Positions 51,084-61,425 of a stretch of DNA of 64,000 bases are shown piece by piece. The position numbers and the translations under genes were made by a program. A model generated the notes under the pieces. It saw only the letters and a program-made list of their open reading frames with translations. It was not told where the DNA came from and searched no databases. Each line of letters opens with the position of its first letter. Within the stretch, counting starts at the first letter, position 1. This DNA comes from Mesostigma viride (lineage: Eukaryota; Streptophyta; Mesostigmatophyceae; Mesostigmatales; Mesostigmataceae): assembly GCA_009746045.1 (NCBI GenBank), contig RPFO01000131.1, forward strand, positions 122,001-186,000, written 5' to 3'.

Positions 51084-51345
51084 AGGGTTAATGACAAGGC
51101 CAAGTGGGCCCAGGTCATAGAGGACAACGAACCCCCTTCCGTGGGGAAGCGCCCGCATGTTCGCAAACGCGGGAAGCCCGCTAGACAGCGGGACCCCTAG
51201 GGTAGAGAGCTTAGAATAGAGTTGGTTTGATGTTGTAGATAGATTAGACTGGTAGGATTGTGTGTCCCCATCCATCCATCCATCCATCGGGGTTCATGCT
51301 CCGTGACTCCCCAACGGGAGCACGAGTTTTTTATTAATAGGTGAA
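51084..51345 (+). mobile_element. Right-hand part of the split LINE: ORF2 C-terminus and 3' end
   Basis: From 51085 one frame reads VNDKAKWAQVIEDNEPPSVG and then KRPHVRKRGKPARQRDP before a stop at about 51199. This lines up with the segment after LSVIW in the minus-strand LINE at 63.7 kb (KDRWQVVMKETTPKPVG). The 3' untranslated part has TTGTAGATAGATTAGACTGG, four CCAT repeats, and the terminal CTCCC-CAAC-GGGAG stem-loop with an AT-rich tail (51300-51345). It completes the LINE whose 5' portion is 47761-49010. Confidence 0.7.
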
Positions 51346-51715
51346 ATTAATTAACCCCCCTAAAACCCCTCAGGCTCCAGGAGGGGCCTTTATATTCTCC
51401 CAAACCGGCGCCTCTTTTAATGAGTCCCAAGCCTATCTGCGGCAATCGGACCATAGGCCCCGTCCTGCATCCGGCCGCTATGCTTTTGGTATGTCAAAGC
51501 TTTGTTGCACCCACAGGGGATACCGGATCGTTTCAACGGGTCCGATTGTGCACCCTGTGGCATGCCTGTGGCATGAGGGCAGGGGGGGGTCTCTGCCCCC
51601 TTCCTGCTGTGCACTTTAAAATCAGGGATTAAAATGCTCACTCTAATGCTCCGTGACTCCCCAATGGGAGCACATGTCTAATTAATTAATTAATTTAATT
51701 AATTAATTTCACCGA
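51346..51715 (+). mobile_element. LINE 3' end fragment with terminal stem-loop and TAAT tail
   Basis: An untranslated segment ends in GTGACTCCCCAATGGGAGCA (stem CTCCC, loop CAAT, partner GGGAG) followed by a 40-bp TAATTAAT-rich tail (51668-51712). It resembles 46720-46910 in inverse orientation and is probably a 5'-truncated copy. Confidence 0.65.
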
Positions 51716-52330
51716 TCCTCACCCGCCGTGAGGATCGAAGCCGTGAGGATCGGAGCCGTGAGGTTTGGAGCCGTGAGGTGCGGAGTCGTTCCTCACGTAT
51801 CTTATGTATGATATGCTTGATGATAATATGCAGGAACCTCAGGTTGCATGGTTAGTCGAAGCGTGATATTGATTATCTAATGAATATTCAATATTGTGCC
51901 TCTTGCAGCGTGATATAAACAATTTCATCTGCAGCAATGAACTAGAGTGCATGGAAAAGATGACAATGGGGATGAGCTGGCCACCTTAATGTGGTGAGAG
52001 ACTTCAAAAACAACAACAGCGCAGTAAGAATGACATCATTGTAGCACTTACAACTGGGTTGTGATGATGTGGTGCCGGGTCGCTGAGCGTCCAAGCAAAG
52101 CCGCTACATTTGCTCGTTGGCACTTTCTGCCCAGCTATACTTTGTAGCGCCATCTAGAGCAGCATCAATGTCCTCCCCGCATCCCCGACTTACTACTGAT
52201 GACGACGGTTATTACAACTCCACAGCTCGGTTTGGCAGCTTGACAGTTGATTCGTTTTTCTGTCCAAAAGTTGTCTCGTTTCGGCCGCGCCGCTTTAACT
52301 TTCACCAATGAGGAGAAACATCAAGTACCC
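51716..52330. other. Unassigned stretch before ORF1-only copy B
   Basis: Near 51720-51800 four to five copies of GCCGTGAGGATCGGA-type 15-17-bp units occur. The remainder is AT-rich without a recognised gene. It could contain the 5' untranslated region of copy B. Confidence 0.45.
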
Positions 52331-52368
52331 CACAGCGATTGCCAATTAACGCTAACCAGGATGAACCA

Positions 52369-52635
52369 AAGATGCGCCTCGCCCCAAGCTTTCAACTTGG
52401 CACCGGTAGCCACCAGGCGCCTCAGGGTGAACTTAGGGTGGGCCTCCGCCATTGCATCGAGGCTGGTGCCAGCAAAACGGTCCACACAACCCTGGAGACC
52501 GCGAAGAATGATCCTGATTGCATTGTGGAGTGCAGTGCCCCGTTCCTGCAGGAGAAGGTGATAGCCAAGGACATGGCGAAGGCGGCAGCGGAAGCAGGGG
52601 ATCGAGGTCATGCCCATCAGTTTTTCGACCAATGA
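52369..52635 (+). CDS. Hypothetical short frame upstream of ORF1-only copy B
   Basis: A frame with hydrophilic, gene-like composition runs to a stop at 52635 and contains CHIEAG-like segments, TTLETAKNDPDCIVECSAPF and KDMAKAAAEAGDRGHAHQF. The first ATG near the start (52372 region, KMRLAP) is not convincing and the opposite strand is also open. It could be a captured exon or a leader frame of the element. I do not recognise it. Confidence 0.22.
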   Translation, partial: KMRLAPSFQLGTGSHQAPQGELRVGLRHCIEAGASKTVHTTLETAKNDPDCIVECSAPFLQEKVIAKDMAKAAAEAGDRGHAHQFFDQ

Positions 52636-52659
52636 TGCAGATATCCTCGACCAATGATG

Positions 52660-54525
52660 AGATAACGCACTATATGGCGAATAAACGCGCCTCGACGCAA
52701 CGCAGCCTGGCGGCTGCGCTCGGCAATGAAAATACGTCTGCAGCTCCGGCTGCAGCTTCGCCATCAGGGCCGGAAGGCAGTGCTGCCACTAGTCGCGCAC
52801 TGGTGGTCGTCCAGCACCCTCCCGGGCTTCCTGCCTCGCCTTCAGCCTCGCCTGAGCCAAAACGCAGCCGCCCAGCCGAACCGAGCTGGTCTGAGCGCGA
52901 TTTTGACGTCGACAGGCTCTTTACCACCTTCGACGTCAACAGGCCTGCCTTTTTCGACATGGCCACCCATCAAGATACTGGAGCTCGTGTTTTACGGGTC
53001 ACACGCCTCACTGCTGGCCCTGTGCCAGCAACTCAATTACAACACCCAGTTTTTTCGCAACGGAGTTGACGGCCGGTTTTCCCACCGCGTCTCAGACCGC
53101 CCAGTCGACACCAACCTGGCCGGCTGGTCTCGCCCCCGCCTTCAGCTCGCAGCTCTCTTTACCCTCACTAAGCGCTCGGCCGAGGACCTTCTGCAGCCCG
53201 CCCCCATTACCGAATCCACCTTCGTCCACCACCTCCACGCCGCCCTCTCACAGCACGTGACGCCCATTGCTGCAGATGTGGCGGCACTTGGCGGCACGCT
53301 GGCTGCTGAGCTCCCCACCATCCCCACCGCCACCGCCGCCCTCCTCGCCTCCACCCCCCCCCTCCCTCCGCCTCCACCGACTCCATCACCGCCCAGCTCC
53401 GCGACATCGACCAGCGTCTTAAGGACAACGCCATTGCTATCGAGGTTCTGCAGAACACCGCAGGCCTCACCGCCCAGGCGGTGAAGGACATTGCCGCCAA
53501 GCCAGCCCCGGCTGGCCTGGCCGGCGATGCTCCTCCCATCACCACCTGGGCGGACATGCTTAAGCAACACACCACCTCCACCACCTCCGCCGTCGCAGCC
53601 CAGCTTCAACGGCAGACGCTTGACCTCCGCGAGGAGGCCGAGCTCGCCAAGCGCAGCCTCAACGTCATTGTCAAGAATCTCAAGATGGAGGAAGGTGAGA
53701 ATTCCGAGAAGCTTGCGCGTGCTTTTGAGAGAGAAATCCTTGATCGCATGGGCCTTACTGGTGAGATCGAGCTGGCCGCCCACCGCCTTCCCGCGCGCGG
53801 GGTAAGGCAGGGCCGCCCCCGCTCCTTCTCACCTTTAAGACCCCGGCGGACAAGATTTCTTTTCTCAGACGCCGCAAGCGGCTCGAGAAGACTCTCTTCA
53901 CCCTTGATGACGACTTGACCCTGGCGCAGCAACAACGGCGACGGGAGCTATGGCCGACCTACCTCCAGCTCCGGCAGACCAAGGCGGGGCAGCCGGTGTA
54001 CTGGAAGGGGGCGGCCATCTACGTCGGCCACAAGCCCTGGCAGGCGACCCCCGCGGCCCCAGCGACTCCAGACGCCCCAGCTTAGGGGAATACAGCAGTA
54101 GTAGTGTAGAATAGATAGACCGTGGCCATGTACATGTACGCCTCCTAGAGGCCCTATTCCAGCTAAGCCACGCGCTTTATTTAATCATGTACATGTGTGC
54201 CTATGATGAGCCACACTCCAGACGATGCCTAGCCTTATTTAGTAATGTTGTGCCCATGCAGGGAGTCACTCTCTGCTGAGAAGCCATGCCATAGCTCTTG
54301 TATAGCCATGATGATCTTCCCCCACATGCCACGCTCCCCCCTTAACTGGGCATAGCGCGATACATCATGAGGGTGCAGGTGCCTTGGTGCACCTCGAGCA
54401 GGTGTTGTTTACATTCCCACCCTTGCAGGAAGTAGCTTAGAATGTATTATAGGCTCATATGCCCCTTCTCAGGGCTATGTGCTACATATACTCCCAACGG
54501 AGTTATGTTCCTAGTTAATTAATGC
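52660..54525 (+). mobile_element. ORF1-only L1-like retroelement, copy B
   Basis: ORF1 starts at ATG 52674 (MANKRASTQRSLAAALGNEN) and ends at a stop near 54084. Three frame changes (near 52965, 53390 and 53805) disrupt it. Order: Ala/Pro-rich N-terminus; DVDRLFTTFDVNRPAFFDM; FYGSHASLLALCQQLNYNTQ; coiled coil (LRDIDQRLKDNAIAIEVLQN; LDLREEAELAKRS); RRM with LNVIVKNLKMEEGENSEKL and LLLTFKTPADKISFLRRRKR; C-terminal domain FTLDDDLTLAQQQRRRELWP, then YWKGAAIYVGHKPW. This is the layout of L1 ORF1 proteins (coiled coil, RRM, CTD), which trimerise and bind LINE RNA. The 3' untranslated region (54085-54515) ends in ACTCC-CAAC-GGAGT and CTAGTTAATTAA. No ORF2 follows. Confidence 0.85.
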
Positions 54526-54869
54526 AGATATCCGTGGTTCCATTGTGTGGACATCATGGGGGTTCCGCAAATGGCAGTAGCCATGAATGAGCCGCGGTGA
54601 GAGCGCGGATGCACCCGGCCGCATGCCGCCGGTTCCCCTGATACATGTTCACCTGATGGCTATCCTTGGGGATGATTAGCGTCCCATGGCGGCTCCTCAA
54701 AATTATTGTGATCCACTTTCGGCGACCATGCAACGCATTATAATGAACAAACCCACCCTTGCCGGCATGCTAACCGTGAGGACTTCCCAACCTGAACAAT
54801 ACAACCGTGTTCGGACCGGCTGGTGGAGTACTATCCCTTATTATAAATACAAAACGAAGCTGAGCCACC
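54526..54869. other. Unassigned stretch
   Basis: A plus frame from ATG 54686 continues into the dispersed repeat that follows; its composition is not persuasive and I do not recognise it. CGGCCGCATGCCGCCGG near 54617 is partly palindromic. Confidence 0.4.
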
Positions 54870-55030
54870 TGACTATAGGACGGACGTCTCCTGATCCTAA
54901 GGCATCGTCAACTGACACCTACGGTCATCCGCAAAAGTTCTCCTTTCCGGGGAGTGATGCAAGCCTTTCAGATTTGGTACTAGATAAATCATTCGAGATC
55001 TGTGTGTGTAGGAGTACTACACACGTGTCC
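54870..55030 (+). repeat. Dispersed repeat, inverted relative to 24790-24975
   Basis: The block ATAGGACGGACGTCTCCTG, AAAGTTCTCCTTTCCGGGG, CTTTCAGATTTGGTACTAG, TGTGTGTAGGAGTACTACAC pairs with the minus strand of 24790-24975. It directly precedes the second copy of the palindrome-bearing repeat, whereas at 24-25 kb the two blocks are separated and differently oriented. Confidence 0.7.
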
Positions 55031-55312
55031 ACTGTAAATATTTGTTTGCAGCTAAATCACCAAAAAACCGAAAAGATACCACGATTTTTTCTTGAATTCT
55101 ACGGGATGTAAGGAGTGCTTACATTAATTAATTAATGTAAGGAGGGCGTCCAGTGAGAAATCAGACCGAAAATCTCATATCTACTGTGTCTGCAACGTGT
55201 CACCTTGCAACGCGATCATTAGGAACATAACTCCGTTGGGAGTATATGCAACGCGATACATCGCATTCTAACCCTACAACGCGATGTATCGCGTTGTAAA
55301 AAAGCACGGGGT
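55028..55312 (+). repeat. Second copy of the AACGCGAT palindrome repeat, with two small insertions
   Basis: The block matches 25358-25590 in the same order. Relative to it, two segments are added: a 29-bp piece with TTAATTAATTAA flanked by repeated GTAAGGAG (about 55110-55143), and a retroelement 3'-end fragment at about 55217-55247. It ends with AACGCGATGTATCGCGTT, a perfect 18-bp palindrome. Confidence 0.75.
55217..55247 (-). mobile_element. Severely 5'-truncated retroelement 3' end with target-site duplication
   Basis: Read on the minus strand the insert is ATACTCCCAACGGAGTTATG then TTCCTAAT, the exact terminal stem-loop and tail start of ORF1-only copies A and B. It is flanked by GCAACGCGAT on both sides (55207-55216 and 55248-55257), whereas the related site at about 25507-25516 has a single ACAACGCGAT. 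Confidence 0.75.
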
Positions 55313-55667
55313 TAACCCGGATTAGCAGCCAAGTTAGAACCCTAATCATGCTTTTCTTTTCTGCACTGTCATGTTTTTGGCCACCATTCGATTGCTGCAA
55401 GATATGCTATCCATTCAGCAAAGCTTTCAGAATGGCTGAACTGTTACTACATGGCTAAGCAAGTAGCATCCATCAAGCGTGCCCATGGCCTGCAGGCCTG
55501 GGAATAGATGCGCTTAGCTCGCTAGGACTGATACCTGGTGGTGAACCCTCTGGAAACCGGCTGCAATGACACTGAGCCAATTGGTATTTACTACTGTAGT
55601 CCACAGCAGTCACATTTGGCCAATATCTACAGCGGCTTGCCACCAGGAGACTTGATTAGCATCGTGC
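55313..55667. other. 3' flank of the heme oxygenase gene
   Basis: No gene was seen. The interval should include the 3' untranslated region of the minus-strand heme oxygenase gene. Confidence 0.5.
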
Positions 55668-58030
55668 TCATCCTGATAGGATCTGGAGGAGGGATCCGGA
55701 GTACTTGAACGACGCCTCCGTCTCTTCCAAACACCTCTTCTTATCTTCTTCGGTCCAAAACTGCGCGCAATAGTAGAACCCACGGAGGCAGCCAACCGCG
55801 CGCATGACAACAGCAGCCAATCCAAGTCTTCCGCATTGAGCATTGCCCGTCATGCCACAAACAACCAGGTAAGCAAATGCAGAACTTGTCCCTCAAGAAA
55901 CCACGGCCGAATAGCATCCTATCCAGTGCTTTGCCTGCAACTACCCATTCGCTGCGCTGACATGTTCTCTGAAATGCGCTAAGGGCCATGTGACTGGAGT
56001 AGCCATTCCAGCCAGACGGCATCGCACCCCACTCCTGCATGCATGCACACGCCAGCTCAATCGGCAATGTTAGCAAGTTACAGGTGCGCACGCGATGAGC
56101 AAACCAGCGCACATCGACGCAGTGTCCGGTTGCTGGTGTTCGTACGTAAACAACAACGAAAATGGGTAGGGGGGATGGCAATTCTTAGACAACAGTGATG
56201 ACCTTTCTGCCGGTGGTGCTTATGCTGACTAGCCCCCTTTCCTCCACCAGACATTGCTTCTGTATTGGTCATGCAGATGCCCACCAGAACCCCACAGAAC
56301 CCGCCCCAAAAACCGCCATGTGGCCGTGTATGCTACCCTGTCATACACGCTTACGTTGGCAACGCGGTTGATGGACGCGCGCACGGGGTCGGAGAGCTGC
56401 GTGACGTCACCGTCCCACTTGTAGAACTCAAACACCCGGTCACCAAATAGAAGGTTGGAGATCTGGCCGGGCCATGAGGGGGAAGGAGGGGTGGGGAACA
56501 CCCAGTGGCATGGAGTGCAACAAACCAACATGGTCAGCTGCAGGAACGAGGAAGGGGGAGGAAGGACATGCAGCTGGCGTTACGGTGCAGAAGTGCTCAC
56601 GACAACGGCAGAAAGGGGGTTGGAGATGGTGTTGTCCCAGATACACTGCCAAGTGGCTAGATGCGATCCAGCCATTGCCAGTGTTTTTCCAACAGTGGCC
56701 CACTAATCCTGCTAACGGCGCCCATCCCCTTGCAGCGCAGAAGCTGCTCCCCCAACCTGGTGCTGTGCATCCTCCGAGTACGGCCTGATCTGGACGACAG
56801 GGGGGGAATCTGTGTCCCTGTTTCCCCCTATCACACAGTCAACCTGATCCCCTGAGGATCCCCATCCCAACAGTCGCCGTAGGCACCACCGGTCTTTCCC
56901 CGGCTCTCAACTCGCAAGTGGAAGGTGTTCCCTCAATGCGAAAGAAAGGGCGGGCGTCACGAGTGATTCATGATGATGGCAAACAGAGTTGAGTCTAACC
57001 AGTGCTGCCGTCTCAGACAATATATGAAACAAGTAGGGGAGGGACACCCTACCCACCCTACCTCATCCGGCGGCTCACCTTGGCTCCGATCATCCGCCCA
57101 CCGGCGGTGTGCGCGAAGTAGACGTTGTAGAAGTGGCAGATGAACGAGGGCGGGTCACTGGTGGCAAGATTCTCCAGGTAGGCCGCGTACACCTTGCCGG
57201 GCTCGGACGGCTCGGGCACCTTGAAGCCCTGGTCCGCAAACCACTTGATGTCCTTGGTCAGCGCCTCAGTGCGCTCCAGACCGGTTTTACGGAAGTCAGC
57301 ATCTGAGGCATGTGGGCGGGAGGATTGCCAGAGAGAACGGTGCGCAGATGAGGTTTTGTCAGAAGAGGTATATGCAAGACGTATATGCAAGCAGGTGCAT
57401 GTGCGACAACGGAGGCATGTACGTCCGGTCACTGCGATATCGTTGGTCCGAAAGCTAAAATGAAACGAATGGGCGAGCTGAAATAAGGAAATCGAAGGGA
57501 AATTATGTGCCCTTACACGTAGGATTTGTCGACTTCTGCATGGTCGATTCCAAGGTCTCGAAGACTATTTTGGAATCTACCAGAAACTGTAAGAAGAGCT
57601 CTTTGGTCGGAGACCATGCTTGTACAGGCTTCTGTGCTGGCTTCTCCCCGTCCTTTGCTTGGTCCTTGCTGTGCAGCTTGATGGCCACCTTCCACATGTC
57701 ACCAATAAAACCGTCGTATTTCTTCCCTCCGTGACCGTGACCATGTCCGTGTCCGTGACCATGACCCTGCTGACCCTGGCCAGTCTTGGTTTGTGTGGCT
57801 TCACCGGAAGCTTCAACTCTAACAATGCCTGACCCTCGTGACGAGGGAAATCTACTACGACAGGCAGAAAGGCTGTTTTGCCGAAAACGCACGGTTAGCG
57901 GGGAGGCAAGGCCGGCCTTGCCACCGCCCACTAGTCGTGGTGATGCCTTCAATTGGCAGGAAACAGTTTGCTGAACTGCCCCGGTTGACTGCAAAGCAAG
58001 GGAACCGGACAACGCGGCCATCGCAGCCAT
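55668..58030 (-). CDS. Chloroplast heme oxygenase (4 exons)
   Basis: Heme oxygenase opens heme to biliverdin, CO and iron in the plastid; biliverdin feeds bilin chromophore synthesis. Exons on the minus strand: 58030-57517, 57302-57079, 56462-56355, 55760-55668 (312 aa, consistent phases). Residues 1 to about 72 are a Ser/Arg/Ala-rich transit peptide. An unusual Gly-His repeat spans 89-102. The heme-ligand His is H120 in VAIKLHSKDQAKDGEK, as in plant HY1/HO1. Exon 1 continues FLQFLVDSKIVFETLES; exon 2 has YADFRKTGLERTEAL, FICHFYNVYFAHTAGG and RMIGAK; exon 3 has FEFYKWDGDVTQLSDPVRAS; exon 4 ends FWTEEDKKRCLEETEASFKY. Length is about that of plant heme oxygenases (about 280 aa), slightly extended by the Gly-His part. 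The start is the first of two close ATGs. Confidence 0.94.
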
Positions 58031-60440
58031 AATTGCGTATGGCTATCACCCAAAGTCGTTAACTCCTAGATGGTATAATTATCGTCCTTGGGGTTTATAT
58101 TCCTGTAGATGCTTGGACTGCCGATTGTGCTGTGCTGTTCCGATCGAGCTGCCGTTTATGTCCCTCGCCTGCGCGCGTCCGTTGCTGCCAGCGGGCAACT
58201 TCATCGCCTCGCTTGGGGCAACTGAGATCGGGTGGTCCGGTCGTAACGGCATTGGATGACGCCTGATATGCGCTGCGTGACTCGCTTTTCCAGGATACTT
58301 GGAGTGCCCTGCGCAAAGATACAGATATAGTAGGTCTGGGCACGTGAGGTAAACCTCGACGAATTTGGACCACGTCATTCGTTTGAGGCCGGATCTTGTG
58401 AGTTCTGAGCAATGATCATTTCCTGCGTTCAGTCCTGGTGTGCGAGGAAAGTGTTTTCAGAACATCTGGGCTCACCCAGCAATAATCTCTACAGTGGAAC
58501 TGCCATACTGTACGGTACCGTCACAGCTGTCTGCCATTATTGCGGTAGGACGTGGCGAGTGGCAATCGCGACATATCATCAATGCCGGAGTTTCGTAAAG
58601 TTGAAAAAAACAATTTAGACACATGGAAATGCCGGTGTAACGTGTTGTCGGCCAACCTATTATTACCCCTGAAGTGCGTAGTAATACCTTATTGGGACAC
58701 GGAGATAAGACTGGTGCTCCTTGTCTCCTAACTGTTTACCTGGTATAACAGTGTTGCTATCCGCTCTGGCGGGTGTGCCCATACGCTAAAAAGCTGCAGG
58801 ACTGCAGCGTCGGTCAAGTGTACCCAAAAGGGCGGTAAATGAAAATAAAACGATTTTCATAATTAACATTTGCTTAGGTGAGCAATTTTGTAAAAACCCT
58901 AAGCAGCCTGCACGATGTATTGTTATGCGTCCATTGTCGTCAAGAGCGAAATGTACTAGTTTAATATGGCACCGTTCTGACAAGAGCTGCTGAACTGCAT
59001 GGCATGGACAGTACAAGTGAGCTGTGCATGCTGTCCTCTTAGGCAATGATTGATGCTGGACCCTCGAAATGCTGATCGATCGCCCTAATAATACCTACCT
59101 AGCACCTGCAGTGTAGTATGCGTTTGCAACAAAACATGCTTTTAATTGCTCACTTGGGAATATTACCTAACGGGGTGCAGCAGCTGCATATCACTCCTGT
59201 AACGCAATCTCGGCTTTACTGATCAGAAAAGATTATGTATGCCTCTTGTAAGTCTTGCCACGCGGTGGTGGATAGTCTTATTCATGAACAGACACGCCAT
59301 CTGATAATTAAGGGGAGGTGGCACCCCAAAACCCTTAAAAATTGACATATGGTAATATCACTTGAAATCCATTTGCACAACCCTAAGTTATGATTAAGGG
59401 CACTAAATAACATCTCTAGTGAGTTGTCCATGCACTTGTTGGGGGTACTACCCCCATATATAGGCCAATAATGCGCTATAAATAGCAAAAGACGCTAATT
59501 AGGGCTGGGTATGCCCCAGCCAATGCACACATTTATTTACAAAACTGCCTGCAGCGTTTTTAGTTCCCTGAGTTTGTAGCTTGCTGAGCTATTTACATCA
59601 TGAAAAGGGCAAAACCTCGATCAGTTATTAATTTCCCCGCAAAATTACCCTTTTTTTACCGGACATTGGGAATAACTTTTTATAAACACGTCAAAAAAAT
59701 ACTTTTTCCTGCAGCGAAAATCCGTCTAACAGGGGGACAACTGTGTTCCAAGTCCCAGGTCATTCCGACAAGTCTAGCTCAAGTTATAAGGTTTTGCGTG
59801 CTAAATCCTGAACATACGCTAAATGAGGTTTTTCTGTGTATAAGGCCACCTAGACATGATGTTTTCCATCCAAGAAGCCAAAAAACATGCCCAACTCGAT
59901 CACACAACATAAGGAAAGGCTAGGCACCTCATCTGCCCTCCCCTGCCCTCAGCATGGCCAGCCTTGCCAGCGTGGGCATAGCAACACCATCGCTAGGCAT
60001 ACACGCACCAAGAGAGCATACACTATGCTCAGCCCAAGGTTACCATGTAAATTTATGCCAAGAACTCAGCAAGTATACGTGTAAAAACCTTAGAAAGAAT
60101 GCCCAAGCAATAGAGGCAACTGCAGCCTGCAAACTTGGCAGCAAATCATACATGCTGTCTGCCAAGCATTCACATCCTATCCAGCTTGCCTTGCTGCACA
60201 CATAGCAGGGAAGTCTTAATGTTAGCTCAAGGAAAGCAATGGAAACACCTATCTAATGCAATGCCACTCATGCAGTATGGCCAGCAAAAGAACCACTCTC
60301 ACCTTCCTTTCCAATATGGCAATTTGCTAAGAAGCTGATGCCAGCTTGTTAGCCTCTAGGCACATGCCGGATGTCGTTACTAAAACAGGCGTGTCAGATC
60401 CGGCACATAACAAGCGTCTGAGCAAGCTCATGTCCAAAGG
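58031..60440. other. Intergenic region upstream of heme oxygenase
   Basis: The proximal part should hold the heme oxygenase promoter. Beyond about 58600 the sequence is AT-rich with only short frames; the 107-codon plus frame at 59600-59923 matches nothing known to me. No RNA gene or tandem repeat was recognised. Confidence 0.5.
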
Positions 60441-60454
60441 ATGATGGAAAACAA

Positions 60455-60652
60455 ATGTCAACACATTACCAACAACTTGACCTCGGCGCCTTAAGCATGC
60501 CAGCCACAAACTACACGAAATTGTACGAAATTGCTAGGAATCTGACGATGCAACCGAAAGAAATGGAGCGCTTCCTGCAGGGAAACTGCCCGAAAAAAGG
60601 GCGAAAGGCCGACGTTAATGCACCTGCCTGCGTGGTAATGTTTCATGCATAA
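60455..60652 (+). CDS. Hypothetical small protein or exon
   Basis: A 65-codon frame from a real ATG reads MSTHYQQLDLGALSMPATN, YTKLYEIARNLTMQPKEMER, FLQGNCPKKGRKADVNAP and ends at 60652. Its composition looks protein-like, with a Lys/Glu-rich amphipathic part, and the FLQ codons end in CAG/GG, so it could also be part of a spliced gene. No family is recognised and the opposite strand has a competing frame. Confidence 0.25.
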   Translation: MSTHYQQLDLGALSMPATNYTKLYEIARNLTMQPKEMERFLQGNCPKKGRKADVNAPACVVMFHA

Positions 60653-60768
60653 ACTGGCACGCAAGCTCGAACAATAAAAGACATCATCCATTGATCAGGC
60701 GAACAAGGAGGGTGCGCCTTCCGTGAATACGTCGAAGGCGACATGCGCAGGCCTGCGTAGGTTCTTAC

Positions 60769-60828
60769 CTTGAATGCCGGAAATGTAAAAGAAACCGGGA
60801 AGCTTCGGCACAAACTCGACAACACCAT
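60769..60828 (-). CDS. Possible first exon of a minus-strand gene
   Basis: ATG at 60828 opens 20 codons (MVLSSLCRSFPVSF and so on, targeting-peptide-like) that end in AAG followed by GTAAGA, a strong donor. No convincing second exon was found to the left, so this is only a candidate. Confidence 0.18.
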
Positions 60829-61278
60829 TAAGTTAGCCTCATAATCGCTATTTAGAGCCTACGTTGCCTCACAATCGCTGCCGTAAACCTGCATTAAATT
60901 TCATGATCCGCAAGAGAAATTATATCCTGGACCCCCGCGCCCGTAGCCGTTCGAGAAATTAGCGATATTGCAAACCGTAAACGTTCCGCCATGAAATGAG
61001 GTCATCGACTAATCTTCTGCGAAATTCATGCATTTTTTCTAGCTTTTTAGATGCCATATCGATTAATATTGCCTGAAGGCAAGCCGCCATGGCCACCTCC
61101 GCGAGGGTTGAGCGGTCCGGGCACACATTATACACCGTACGGACGGTACCGCGAATTTTTTGGCGCGGACAATATTCGGCGCGCCACGTCCCCTTAAGCC
61201 TTTGAACAAAGACGCGAGGTCCTTATTCAATGGGAGGGGGAAATTATATCTTCGTGTAGCTCAACAACTCAGATGTCT

Positions 61279-61286
61279 AGCTAATT
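61279..61286 (+). repeat. Target-site duplication, left (AGCTAATT)
   Basis: The 8-bp AGCTAATT directly precedes the terminal CAGTG of the hAT-like element and is repeated exactly at 62930-62937. Confidence 0.85.
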
Positions 61287-61306
61287 CAGTGCTTTTGCTA
61301 AGGGTT

Positions 61307-61425
61307 TTTGTCATTCGTCAAACTGTTGACTATTTGCCTCGGCACTTCGTCAAATGTTTGACTATTTGCCTCGGCAATTCGTCAAACTGGTTGACTATTT
61401 GCCTTGGCGCTTCGTCAACCCTGGG
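61307..61425. repeat. Left subterminal GTCAA repeats of the hAT-like element
   Basis: Three units of about 38 bp each have TTCGTCAAACTGTTGAC or variants followed by TATTTGCCTCGGC. Each unit is itself a short inverted repeat (GTCAA...TTGAC). Confidence 0.85.
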
